A stretch of DNA of 13,936 nucleotides from Bacillota bacterium (GTDB lineage Bacteria > Bacillota_A > Clostridia > Lachnospirales > Bianqueaceae), in NCBI GenBank assembly GCA_017420625.1, contig JAFOIR010000227.1, forward strand, positions 1-13,936, in the 5' to 3' direction. Of this stretch, positions 1 to 6,589 are shown piece by piece. The position numbers and the translations under genes are program-made. The notes under the pieces were generated by a model. That model ran no database searches and was not told the origin of the DNA. It saw only the letters and a list, made by a program, of their open reading frames with translations. Position 1 is the stretch's first letter. Each line of letters opens with the position of its first letter.

Positions 1-627
1 ATCGTGCCCGAGGCGGTCGGGGCCGCGAAGGAGAACGCGGCGGAGAACGGCATCGAAAACTGCGAGTTCCTCTGCGGCGACGTCCTGAAGGTCGTCGATG
101 AGCTCGGGGGCGCCCCCGGGGTTATCATCCTGGATCCGCCGCGCGACGGCGTGCACCCGAAGGCGCTGCCGAAGATCCTGGCGTTCGGCGCCCGGCACAT
201 CGTGTACGTGTCCTGTAAGCCCACGAGCCTCGCGCGCGACCTGCCGGTCATGATCGAGGCGGGCTATCGCCCGGTGCGCGGCGCGTGCGTGGATATGTTT
301 CCGGGGACGGGGAATGTCGAGACGGTATGCCTTTTGTCCAAACTTTTTGAGGCGAAGAATCACATCAGTGTAAAGGTCGATATGGAAGAGATGGATGTGA
401 CTGCAGCGGAGAGCAAGGCTTCCTATCAGGAGATCCAGGAGTGGGTACAGGAGAAGTACGGATTTCATGTTAGTCATTTGAATATCGCGAAGACCAAGCG
501 AAAATGTGGGATTATAGAGCGGCAGAATTATAACTTGCCGAAGAGTGAGGACAGCCGGTCACCGGAGACGCCGAAGGAAAAGGAAGAAGCCATTATCGAG
601 GCGTTTAAGGCATTTCAGATGATCTGA
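1..627 (+). CDS. rlmD: 23S rRNA (uracil-C5)-methyltransferase, RlmD/RumA type, 5' partial, with element-encoded C-terminal tail
   Basis: This is the C-terminal part of a SAM-dependent methyltransferase that makes 5-methyluridine in 23S rRNA. The reading frame is open at base 1, so the start lies outside the window. Visible family motifs are the DPPRDGV motif (codons 45-51), the nucleophile loop VSCKPTSLARDL with the catalytic Cys at codon 72, and DMFPGTGNVETV, whose Glu (codon 107) matches the general base of E. coli RumA. E. coli RumA ends shortly after this Glu. Here the protein runs about 98 residues further, ending KEEAIIEAFKAFQMI. The DNA changes from very GC-rich to much less GC-rich just at codon 107, where the 13-bp repeat 318-330 lies. 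I infer that codons after about 110 are supplied by the inserted element. Identity of the enzyme is well supported; the exact target uridine (U1939 type) is inferred from family. Confidence 0.9.
   Translation: MVPEAVGAAKENAAENGIENCEFLCGDVLKVVDELGGAPGVIILDPPRDGVHPKALPKILAFGARHIVYVSCKPTSLARDLPVMIEAGYRPVRGACVDMFPGTGNVETVCLLSKLFEAKNHISVKVDMEEMDVTAAESKASYQEIQEWVQEKYGFHVSHLNIAKTKRKCGIIERQNYNLPKSEDSRSPETPKEKEEAIIEAFKAFQMI
318..330 (+). repeat. Left attachment core (attL) within rlmD
   Basis: CGAGACGGTATGC is identical to 10443-10455. It encodes Glu-Thr-Val-Cys in the rlmD frame, covering the codon of the predicted catalytic general base. The strand-exchange point must lie inside these 13 bases if the site assignment is right. 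Confidence 0.75.
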
Positions 628-630
628 ATA

Positions 631-645
631 TGTTATACTGGTATA
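631..645 (+). promoter_or_regulatory. Candidate extended -10 promoter with dyad, upstream of the first ABC operon
   Basis: TGT followed by TATACT (634-639) is an extended -10 match just after the rlmD stop. No good -35 is seen at 16-18 bp. The -10 lies in a small dyad, TATAC-TG-GTATA (634-645), which could bind a repressor such as the XRE-AbrB protein of the same operon. A second inverted repeat, GACTTT (759-764) and AAAGTC (777-782), sits just before the ribosome site. Both roles are inference. Confidence 0.35.
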
Positions 646-800
646 GCAGAAATGTCTGCGAGAGAGAAAATCATGAGGAAGTGGATCAATAGCGTAACCA
701 GACATAACAAAAAACGCAGCAAACTGTTACGTGCGGTTGGTGGAAACTGACGCAATCAGACTTTACAATATTCATGAAAGTCGTACTTTAGGAGGACTTC

Positions 801-1520
801 ATGGATATTGTAGAAGTAAAGAATGTCTGTAAGACCTATCCTGGCTTTCAGCTGAAGGATGTTTCCTTCTCGCTGGAAGAGGGCAAGATCACCGGATTTA
901 TCGGGCGAAACGGTGCCGGGAAAACCACTTCCATCAAAGCTATGCTGAATCTGATCCATCCGGACAGCGGCCGGATTTCGTATTTCGAAATGCCGCTTGT
1001 CGGAAATGAAGCAAAGATCAAGCAGCAGATCGGATATTCGACCGGTACGGTCAGCTGGTACCCGAGAAAGACGATACAGGAGATCGTCAGTGTCACCAGA
1101 ACTTTTTACTCGAACTGGGATGAAGATGTCTATCACCGTTATTTGACAATGTTTAGCCTCGATGAAGGAAAGAAGCCGATGGAACTTTCCGAAGGAATGA
1201 AGGTGAAGTTCAATTTGCTTCTGGCGCTTTCCCACCGGGCGCAGGTGTTGATTCTGGATGAGCCGACCAGTGGTCTGGATCCTTTTTCCCGGGATGAATT
1301 GCTGGAACTGTTTCAGACCCTGAAAGAGCATGGGGTAACGATCCTCTTTTCGACACACATCATCACGGATCTGGAGCGGTGCGCAGACAATATCATCTAT
1401 ATCAGTAAAGGAGAAATATTGGCGGCCTGCTCAAAGAAAACGTTCCTGCATGATTATGGCCAGCTGCATGAAAGTCTGGAAGAAAGCTTCCTGAGGCTGG
1501 AGAGGGAGGCGAGAGCATGA
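801..1520 (+). CDS. ABC transporter ATP-binding protein (YtrB-like)
   Basis: This 239-aa protein is a cytoplasmic ATPase subunit of an ABC-2 type exporter. Visible motifs are Walker A GRNGAGKT (residues 35-42), signature LSEGM (129-133, a variant of LSGGQ), Walker B VLILDE (149-154) with the D-loop SGLD, and the switch His of FSTHI (His186). The start ATG at 801 follows AGGAGG at a good distance. The region between Walker A and signature (GYSTGTVSWYPRKT) has no obvious Q-loop glutamine. The C-terminus is short, about 35 residues past the fold, without an extra domain. It overlaps the permease gene by 4 bp (ATGA), so the two are translationally coupled and surely act together. Substrate cannot be read from the sequence; relatives are often called bacitracin or antimicrobial peptide transporters, which is only a family-level guess. 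Confidence 0.93.
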   Translation: MDIVEVKNVCKTYPGFQLKDVSFSLEEGKITGFIGRNGAGKTTSIKAMLNLIHPDSGRISYFEMPLVGNEAKIKQQIGYSTGTVSWYPRKTIQEIVSVTRTFYSNWDEDVYHRYLTMFSLDEGKKPMELSEGMKVKFNLLLALSHRAQVLILDEPTSGLDPFSRDELLELFQTLKEHGVTILFSTHIITDLERCADNIIYISKGEILAACSKKTFLHDYGQLHESLEESFLRLEREARA

Positions 1521-2170
1521 ACGCATTACTGCGAAAAGAGATCCGGCTGTCCTCGATGCTTCTCACCTGGCTGTTCATCGGCTTTGGCGCCATGACAATG
1601 ATCCCGGGCTATCCGATCCTCTGCGGCGTATTTTTCATTACCCTCGGGATCTATCAAAGCTTCCAGAGTGCAAGGGAAGCAAATGACATCCTGTATTCGG
1701 CACTGCTGCCGGTAGCCAAGAGGGACGTAGTCAAGGGAAAATATCAGTTTGTTATGACGGTCGAACTCTGCGGTTTCGCCCTCATGGCGATCCTGACACT
1801 GCTCCGCATGACGATCCTGAAGGATGCTGTCGTTTACGGGCAGAACGCACTGATGAACGCGAATCTGTTTTACCTGGGCAGCGCGTTATTTGTTTTCGGT
1901 TTATTCAATGTGATCTTTGTCGGAGGCTTCTTCAGGACCGCCTATCAGATCGGAAAGCCCTTTGTCATTTATATCATTGCAGCATTTTTGATGATCGGAG
2001 TCTTTGAAGCGCTGCATCATTTCCCGGGGCTTGCCGCGGTCAATGCTTTCGGCTTCGATCATTTCGTTTTGCAGATTGCATTGTTCCTTTGCGGAGCCCT
2101 GCTTTATACGGCAATGACCAGGCTGTCGTATCTGAAGGCGTGTGAAAACTTCGAGAAGATCGATCTGTAG
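1517..2170 (+). CDS. ABC-2 type transporter permease, six predicted membrane segments
   Basis: This 217-aa membrane protein begins in the ATGA overlap with the ATPase gene. Hydrophobic stretches suggest six membrane segments: near residues 12-27, 31-47, about 75-95, 115-137, about 147-165 and 185-205. The charged loop after segment 2 (SAREANDILYSALLPVAKRD) resembles the ABC-2 family PF13346 found in small Bacillota exporters. It would form the membrane channel with the 801-1520 ATPase. There is a single permease gene, so the working transporter is probably a homodimer of this subunit with two ATPases. The gene is followed after 14 bases by the regulator gene. Substrate unknown. Confidence 0.85.
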   Translation: MNALLRKEIRLSSMLLTWLFIGFGAMTMIPGYPILCGVFFITLGIYQSFQSAREANDILYSALLPVAKRDVVKGKYQFVMTVELCGFALMAILTLLRMTILKDAVVYGQNALMNANLFYLGSALFVFGLFNVIFVGGFFRTAYQIGKPFVIYIIAAFLMIGVFEALHHFPGLAAVNAFGFDHFVLQIALFLCGALLYTAMTRLSYLKACENFEKIDL

Positions 2171-2184
2171 GAAGGAGGCGAACA

Positions 2185-2619
2185 ATGCTGAAAGACAATC
2201 TGGTGATGCTTCGAAACCTCCACGGGTTCTCCCAGGAAGCCATTGCCGAAAAAATCGGGATTTCCAGACAGGCCTATGCCAAATGGGAGACCGGTGCGAC
2301 GATCCCGGATATTGAAAAATGCTTATCCTTGGCAGAAGTATACGGAACGACCATCGACAGCTTGGTCCGGACGGAACCCGTAGAAGGCGTTGGAATGATT
2401 CCTCCTGCGCCGAAAGGAAAGAACATCTGGGGTTCTGTTGCAATAGGGGAAAGAGGTCAGATCGTCATTCCGAAAGGTGCGAGGGATTTGTTCGGGCTGA
2501 CAGGGGGACAGCGCCTGATCGTCCTGAGCGACGAAAACGGGATCGCATTGATCCCGGAAGAAGTATTTATGGCAAATATGAAAAGCGCCATGGAACGAGG
2601 TCTTGAAAAACAGGACTGA
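2185..2619 (+). CDS. XRE-family regulator fused to an AbrB/SpoVT-type DNA-binding domain
   Basis: This 144-aa protein carries two DNA-binding modules. Residues 5-60 are a helix-turn-helix of the XRE/Cro type (GFSQEAIAEKIGISRQAYAKWETG). Residues 82-130 match the swapped-hairpin AbrB/MazE/SpoVT fold (GERGQIVIPKGARDLFGL, then GQRLIVL). A short Pro/Gly/Lys linker separates them. The start has a strong site, GGAAGGAGG, seven bases upstream. The gene is third in the operon with the ATPase and permease and most likely controls it. Single-domain versions of each part are common; such fusions occur in Clostridia next to ABC-2 transporters. AbrB domains act as dimers or tetramers, so the fusion could bridge separate operator sites, which is inference. 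Confidence 0.88.
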   Translation: MLKDNLVMLRNLHGFSQEAIAEKIGISRQAYAKWETGATIPDIEKCLSLAEVYGTTIDSLVRTEPVEGVGMIPPAPKGKNIWGSVAIGERGQIVIPKGARDLFGLTGGQRLIVLSDENGIALIPEEVFMANMKSAMERGLEKQD

Positions 2620-2620
2620 T

Positions 2621-2687
2621 CAGGCCGGAATAAGATAGCAGTGTGCAGGCGGGGATAATCCTTGCCTGACACGTCTTGTTCCGGCTG
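2621..2687 (+). other. Long nested hairpin after the XRE-AbrB gene
   Basis: Starting one base after the stop, nearly 67 bases fold on themselves. The outer arms are CAGGCCGGAATAAGA (2621-2635) and TCTTGTTCCGGCTG (2674-2687), differing by one bulge and one wobble. Inside lie GTGT (2641-2644) with ACAC (2669-2672), then CAGGCGGGGAT (2646-2656) with ATCCTTGCCTG (2658-2668), fully paired with two G-U pairs. No T-run follows, so it is not a canonical intrinsic terminator. It could protect the operon mRNA 3' end, be a small mobile repeat, or be a structured RNA. The stretch 2688-2881 holds nothing else I can name. Confidence 0.6.
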
Positions 2688-2839
2688 AATGGTTAATTGG
2701 CATACTCGTGATAATGGTACTTGTGCCTTGCATTTATTCTTATTGGCTGCATGCGAAGAAAGATCTATGACTCATGTTTCCAAAACCGTATAACCTGTTG
2801 CTGCTTTGCTGTCTTTGAGATTTGACATGCGCCGAATGA

Positions 2840-3295
2840 AACGTAGAGCAGGTATCCATACAGTCTTCGGCAACGGAAGACGTGTTTTCGCTGAAGGCAT
2901 ATAACCAGAGCGATCGGGTCATTCGGTCTGTTTATCTGCAGGCTGTAGCCTATGATGATACGGGCGATGAGCTGACATCCAGTCAGTGTGTGTATCAGGG
3001 GGTCAATGTTGGCCCGGGCGATGCGTTGCCTAAGACGAAAACATTTGGTCTCGGTACGGAACTGGCATATCGTGTCGAACTATTTTGCGAGAAGATCGCA
3101 TTTGAAGATGGTGAAGTCTGGAGATATTCCGAGGATGCAAAAGAATATGCTCTGGCAGAGCCGTCTGTGATCAATGCTCAGAACTTCCCCAGATATAAAT
3201 ATCTGGCGGAAGAATATGAAAAGCTTTGGAAACCGCGCTTCCCGGTTCCGCAGTCTGAGGACCGTGAGCAGCAGCGGATCAATGAGCGGAATTGA
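2840..3295 (+). pseudogene. Remnant: C-terminal beta-sandwich domain of a larger protein
   Basis: An open frame runs from after a stop at 2837-2839 to 3295. Translation from the GTG at 2882 gives 137 residues. The pattern (FSLKAYNQSDRVIRSVYLQAVAYDDTGDE, later GPGDALP and KIAFEDGEVW) is the alternating-strand style of immunoglobulin-like domains such as the DUF5780 type, which normally sit at the C-terminal end of longer proteins with a zinc ribbon or membrane anchor. Readable, domain-like residues already occur upstream of the GTG (VEQVSIQSSATED), and there is no properly spaced ribosome site or signal peptide. I therefore read it as a 5'-truncated gene rather than a complete one. Function unknown. 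Confidence 0.55.
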
Positions 3296-3397
3296 TAGTA
3301 TGCTTTCTCAACCTGTATATTGGACTTCATGCACTCAGTATTGGCGTTTTAAGACTTCTTGTTTTTGATCTAAAAAGTAGCAACAAAGTATAAAGTA

Positions 3398-3428
3398 CAA
3401 TAGATCCATTCAATAGATTCAATAGATT
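3398..3428 (+). repeat. Three short direct repeats CAATAGAT
   Basis: CAATAGAT begins at 3398, 3411 and 3420; the last two are exact 9-bp tandem copies (CAATAGATT). They lie 30 bases upstream of the palindrome cluster. Iteron-like binding sites for an accessory transfer or replication protein are one option; chance in AT-rich DNA is another. Confidence 0.35.
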
Positions 3429-3458
3429 TTTATGAAGGCTAAATGAGTGCTGAGTTGA

Positions 3459-3585
3459 GCCCCAAAGGACAAGTTACTGTGCGAGCAGTGTCTTTGTATA
3501 TACAAAGACTAAATTCGCTCGTTGGGGAATCGCCCCAATCCCCTTGAACATTTCCTAGGAAATGGCTGCGCGTTCTAATGAACGC
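3459..3585. other. Dense palindrome cluster, transfer-origin-like
   Basis: Four perfect dyads follow each other in non-coding DNA. They are GTCTTTGTATATACAAAGAC (3490-3509), TTGGGG-AATCG-CCCCAA (3522-3538), CATTTCCTAGGAAATG (3549-3564) and GCGTTC-TAAT-GAACGC (3570-3585). The first is further enclosed by CGAGC (3482-3486) with GCTCG (3517-3521), and by CCCCA (3460-3464) with TGGGG (3523-3527). Such runs of inverted repeats are typical of plasmid and integrative-element transfer origins or single-strand origins. No relaxase gene is next to it, so the function is inferred. It is not a gene: all frames are broken. Confidence 0.5.
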
Positions 3586-3611
3586 TTAATGCAAAAACAA
3601 TAAACAACAAG

Positions 3612-3653
3612 AAAAAAGGCATATGACAGAATCATTAACAGCCATCATATGCC
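3612..3653 (-). terminator. Intrinsic terminator of the SymE-like gene
   Basis: Read on the minus strand, GGCATATGA (3653-3645) pairs perfectly with TCATATGCC (3626-3618) across an 18-nt loop. Six Ts follow (3617-3612), then more T-rich sequence. It starts 44 bases after the stop of the minus-strand gene at 3697-3876. Confidence 0.75.
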
Positions 3654-3696
3654 AATGGAATCGTTGCTCAATTATTAAGGTAAATTAATATCCTAC

Positions 3697-3876
3697 TCAT
3701 TCTTCTCGAGGCTTGATTATCAGTTTTCCTTCTGAACACTGTACATCAACTTTTGTCCCAATGAAAAAGCCATACTGCTCAAGCCACTGCCCTTTCAGAA
3801 CGATTGATGGTGTGCTCTTGTAGTGATACCCGCTGCTTTCATAAACTGACAACTTACGAGTGTTTCTCTGCTCCAT
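3697..3876 (-). CDS. SymE-like small toxin (type I toxin-antitoxin family)
   Basis: This is a 59-aa minus-strand gene. The protein begins MEQRNTRKLSVYESSGYH and contains TPSIVLKGQWLEQYGFFIG, then TKVDVQCSEGKLIIKP. The order R-x-L-x-V, P-x-I-x-L-K-G-x-W-L, G-F-x-x-G-x-x-V-x-V, G-K-L-x-I is the SymE fold signature, related to AbrB-like swapped hairpins. E. coli SymE is an SOS-induced toxin that affects RNA and the nucleoid and is held down by the antisense RNA SymR. Here the ATG follows GGAGG with a short 3-nt gap, and an intrinsic terminator lies downstream, so it is a one-gene transcript. No antitoxin protein is adjacent, as expected for an RNA-controlled system. A possible plus-strand promoter that would make an antisense RNA is TTGCTC (3664-3669) with TAATAT (3686-3691). 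SymE homologues in Clostridia are common and often uncharacterised; toxicity here is not shown. Confidence 0.8.
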   Translation of the reverse strand: MEQRNTRKLSVYESSGYHYKSTPSIVLKGQWLEQYGFFIGTKVDVQCSEGKLIIKPREE

Positions 3877-4054
3877 AGTCCTCCAATCCGCGCATAATAA
3901 AAAGCGCTACTTTTATATAATGAAATATAATAATAAATGTTGCCGGAAGTTAGAACAAAATCTTCATGGCCTCAAAATGGGTAAGCACAAATGAGGGCTT
4001 TAGATTTCTTCCAAAGGAGGCCCTGTTGAGAATATAAAATTAGGAAGTGGTAAC
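3877..4054. promoter_or_regulatory. Divergent control region between the SymE-like gene and the response regulator operon
   Basis: This 178-bp AT-rich gap separates oppositely directed genes, so it must hold promoters for both unless they are read through. Plus-strand -10 candidates are TATAAT at 3916-3921 and 3926-3931, without clear -35 boxes. Near the operon start, AGGGC and GCCCT flank a small stem around an unused GGAGG at about 4016-4020. The ribosome site used by the regulator gene is AGGAAG, just before the ATG at 4055. Confidence 0.4.
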
Positions 4055-4726
4055 ATGGAACAAATCTTAATTATCGAAGATGATACTGACATCAACAATA
4101 TGATGGCGTCAGCGTTGACAAAAGCAGGGTATGAATGTAAACAGGCATTTTCTGGAACAGAAGCCATGCTATATCTCAATAATGAGAAATTCAGCGTGAT
4201 TATTTTGGATTTAATGCTTCCCGGAAAGAGTGGAAACAGCATTGTCGAGGAAATAAAGCCTCATTTAGATACCCCTATCATCGTTGTTTCAGCAAAAGAC
4301 GAATTAGATACAAAGGTAAATCTGCTGTTTTCCGGGGCAGACGATTATATGACAAAGCCATTTGAAATTGATGAACTTATAGCACGAGTTGCTGTTCAGA
4401 TTAGAAAACACAGCACAGATAAGTCAGAAACAGTCTATCATTACAAAGATATGGTTTTGAACATTACAGAACACAGCATTTCCGTTTCAGGACACCCCAT
4501 TTCTTTTACTCGACAAGAGTTTAAGATTTTGGAGCTATTGATTACGAACCCTAAACGGGTATTTTCTAAAAAGGAAATATACGATTATGCGTGGGACGAC
4601 CTGTATATTGGAGAAGATCGAACCATTAACGTCCATATCAGCAATATCCGGCAGAAAATCAAATCATTTTCCGAAGAAGAATACATTGAAACGGTCTGGG
4701 GTGTAGGCTTTAAGCTGGCCGATTAA
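4055..4726 (+). CDS. OmpR-family response regulator
   Basis: This 223-aa cytoplasmic transcription factor pairs with the histidine kinase at 6590-7495. The receiver domain covers residues 1-115. Its acidic pocket is E8-D9-D10, the phosphate-accepting Asp is D52 (in IILDLMLPG), and the conserved Ser79 and Lys101 (MTKPFE) are present. The winged-helix DNA-binding domain covers about 128-222 (FTRQEFKILELL, then EDRTINVHISNIRQKI and the ending VWGVGFKLAD). All key residues are intact, so it should be functional. The gene leads the cluster regulator-ATPase-permease-kinase. This order is typical of peptide-antibiotic sensing and resistance modules (bacitracin, lantibiotics), in which the regulator activates the transporter genes. 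An 88-bp gap separates it from the ATPase gene. Confidence 0.93.
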   Translation: MEQILIIEDDTDINNMMASALTKAGYECKQAFSGTEAMLYLNNEKFSVIILDLMLPGKSGNSIVEEIKPHLDTPIIVVSAKDELDTKVNLLFSGADDYMTKPFEIDELIARVAVQIRKHSTDKSETVYHYKDMVLNITEHSISVSGHPISFTRQEFKILELLITNPKRVFSKKEIYDYAWDDLYIGEDRTINVHISNIRQKIKSFSEEEYIETVWGVGFKLAD

Positions 4727-4814
4727 ATCTTGATGATTTCTTAAACATTCCTTTGCGATGTATTTGTACTGCTGCGGCACACTGTATTTAGAGCAAGCAA
4801 AGGAGGAATACGTT

Positions 4815-5729
4815 ATGGAATATCTTCTGTCTACGGACTGCTTAACGAAGAAATTCAAAAGGCAGACAGCTATTGATAATATTAGCCTGCATATCCGGCA
4901 GGGTGAAATTTATGGTCTGATTGGAAAAAACGGCGCTGGCAAGACAACATTTTTGAAAATGATTAGCGGCCTTTCTAAACCTACCAGCGGGGATATTACC
5001 TTTTTCGGGTATCACGGCGCAGAGCGAAACAAGGTGATCTCCCGCATTGGGGTATTGATTGAAGCACCGGGGCTTTACCCTGATATGTCCGCTTATGATA
5101 ATCTGAAACTGAAATGTATCTGTGTGGGCTTGCACCGCCCCGGTTACATTGAAAATATTTTGAGTATTGTTGGTTTGGAAAATGTAGGAAAAAAGAAAGT
5201 GGGACACTTCTCTTTGGGGATGAAGCAACGGCTCGGCATTGGTATGGCTCTTGTGGGGGAGCCTGATGTTCTCGTACTGGATGAACCTATTAACGGGCTT
5301 GACCCGGAAGGAATTGCAGAAGTCAGGGAAACATTGCTTCGGCTGAACAAAGAAAAAGGGCTTACTATCATCATTTCCAGTCACATTTTGGAAGAACTTT
5401 CTAAAATCGCCACAAACTATGCGATTATTGATAAGGGCCAACTTGTAAAAGAATTAAGTCGTGAGGAATTAGAGGCTACCTGCCGGGAACATATCGAAAT
5501 TAAGATGGATCACCCGGATTTAGCCCTGCCAGTGCTGGACGCACTCGGTTTCAAAGATTACCGTGTGGCTGATGAAAACACCATCCACATTTTTGAACGG
5601 CTGAACGAAAGCGGAAAAATCACAATGGAACTGTCACGGAAAAATATCTATATTCATTCTATTTCCGTTACGAATGAGTCCATTGAAGATTACTTTCTGC
5701 GGCTGATAGGAGGTGTGGATCATGCTTAA
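4815..5729 (+). CDS. ABC transporter ATP-binding protein, BcrA/LanF (lantibiotic immunity) type
   Basis: This 304-aa ATPase starts at ATG 4815 after a strong AAAGGAGG; an upstream in-frame ATG at 4758 lacks such a site. Motifs are Walker A GKNGAGKT (37-44), signature FSLGM (132-136), Walker B VLVLDE (152-157) and switch His190 (SSHI). In place of the usual Q-loop glutamine it has Glu83 in LIEAPGLYPDM. That E-loop is a known mark of LanF proteins, which expel lantibiotics, and of close BcrA relatives. The last 80 residues form an extra C-terminal domain of the kind seen in this family. It overlaps the permease gene by 8 bp. The most likely role is powering removal of a peptide antibiotic from the membrane; the actual compound is unknown. 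Confidence 0.92.
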   Translation: MEYLLSTDCLTKKFKRQTAIDNISLHIRQGEIYGLIGKNGAGKTTFLKMISGLSKPTSGDITFFGYHGAERNKVISRIGVLIEAPGLYPDMSAYDNLKLKCICVGLHRPGYIENILSIVGLENVGKKKVGHFSLGMKQRLGIGMALVGEPDVLVLDEPINGLDPEGIAEVRETLLRLNKEKGLTIIISSHILEELSKIATNYAIIDKGQLVKELSREELEATCREHIEIKMDHPDLALPVLDALGFKDYRVADENTIHIFERLNESGKITMELSRKNIYIHSISVTNESIEDYFLRLIGGVDHA

Positions 5730-6573
5730 AGTAATAAAAATGGACTTGTTCAGAATGTTCAAGAGCAAGTACACCTATATTGTGCTGGCGGCTGCCATGC
5801 TAATGATGTTTGCTTCTGTTTTTATGACACAGCAGGATATTTCTTATTATCAGCAAACCCCGTCTGCATTGGAAACCTTGCGGGAAACTGGCGATGAAGT
5901 GAATTGGGGTATTTATATCGGTCAGGTATCACCTGAATGGTGTACTGGCGCAAAAATCCCGTTGCCGGAGCTTGTTTCCATGAATATCCAAAGCAAATTA
6001 CTTCTGATGTTTTTGGTGGCATTTATCGCGCTTTTTGCGGGCAACGAAATCCGAACAGGATTTATTAAGAATATTGCCGGACAGACCAGCCATCGGTGGG
6101 AGCTTGTAATTGGAAAACTCCTTTCGATTGCAATTTTTACTGCTGTACTGTTGGTTGCGGCAATTCTGGCAATCATGGCCGGAAGTGTTCTCTTTTTCGG
6201 ATATGTTCATATTCAGGAGGCAGGAAAATTCATCGGGTATTTGGGGATGCAATATCTACTTCACATTGCCTATGGCAGCGTGATCTTGTTCCTTGTTTAC
6301 CTGTTTCAAAATGTGGTGGCAAGCCTGTTGACAGGGATTTTGCTGGCGGCAGGAATTTTACAGGTTGTGGATGCGTTGCTGATAAACATTATTCCCCGGT
6401 TAAAAGAGATTGCAGACTTTAGTATTATGAACTACCTATCATCAGGAAATGTAGGGCTTCTTTCTATGGCAAGCGGCAGCTCATTGTACCTGAAAGCGTT
6501 TCTTATCGCAATAATCACGTTGATCCTGATGGGAAGTTTAAGTGGGCTTATTATGCAGAAGAAAGATATGTGA
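5722..6573 (+). CDS. ABC-2 type permease of the LanF/BcrA-like transporter
   Basis: This 283-aa membrane protein is translated from ATG 5722 (MLKVIKMDLFRMFKSKYTY), seven bases after GGAGGT; an in-frame GTG at 5713 is inside that ribosome site and unlikely. Six membrane segments are visible: residues about 17-36, 88-107, 133-158, 175-195, 200-225 and 255-278. A long hydrophilic stretch between segments 1 and 2 (about 37-87) would face outside and could meet the substrate. LanEG immunity systems usually have two permease genes; here there is only one, as in BcrB-type or homodimeric systems. It is followed after 16 bases by the kinase gene, so expression is linked. Confidence 0.87.
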   Translation: MLKVIKMDLFRMFKSKYTYIVLAAAMLMMFASVFMTQQDISYYQQTPSALETLRETGDEVNWGIYIGQVSPEWCTGAKIPLPELVSMNIQSKLLLMFLVAFIALFAGNEIRTGFIKNIAGQTSHRWELVIGKLLSIAIFTAVLLVAAILAIMAGSVLFFGYVHIQEAGKFIGYLGMQYLLHIAYGSVILFLVYLFQNVVASLLTGILLAAGILQVVDALLINIIPRLKEIADFSIMNYLSSGNVGLLSMASGSSLYLKAFLIAIITLILMGSLSGLIMQKKDM

Positions 6574-6589
6574 GAAAAGAGGTGAAAAG

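Noticed and set aside
673..750. 25-codon open frame MRKWINSVTRHNKKRSKLLR... between rlmD and the ABC gene
   Set aside because: Only a weak ribosome site and no recognisable family; could be a leader peptide but nothing supports it beyond being open.
3370..3700. CRISPR-like repeat array near the CAATAGAT copies
   Set aside because: Repeats are 8-9 bp, only three copies, with no regular spacers.
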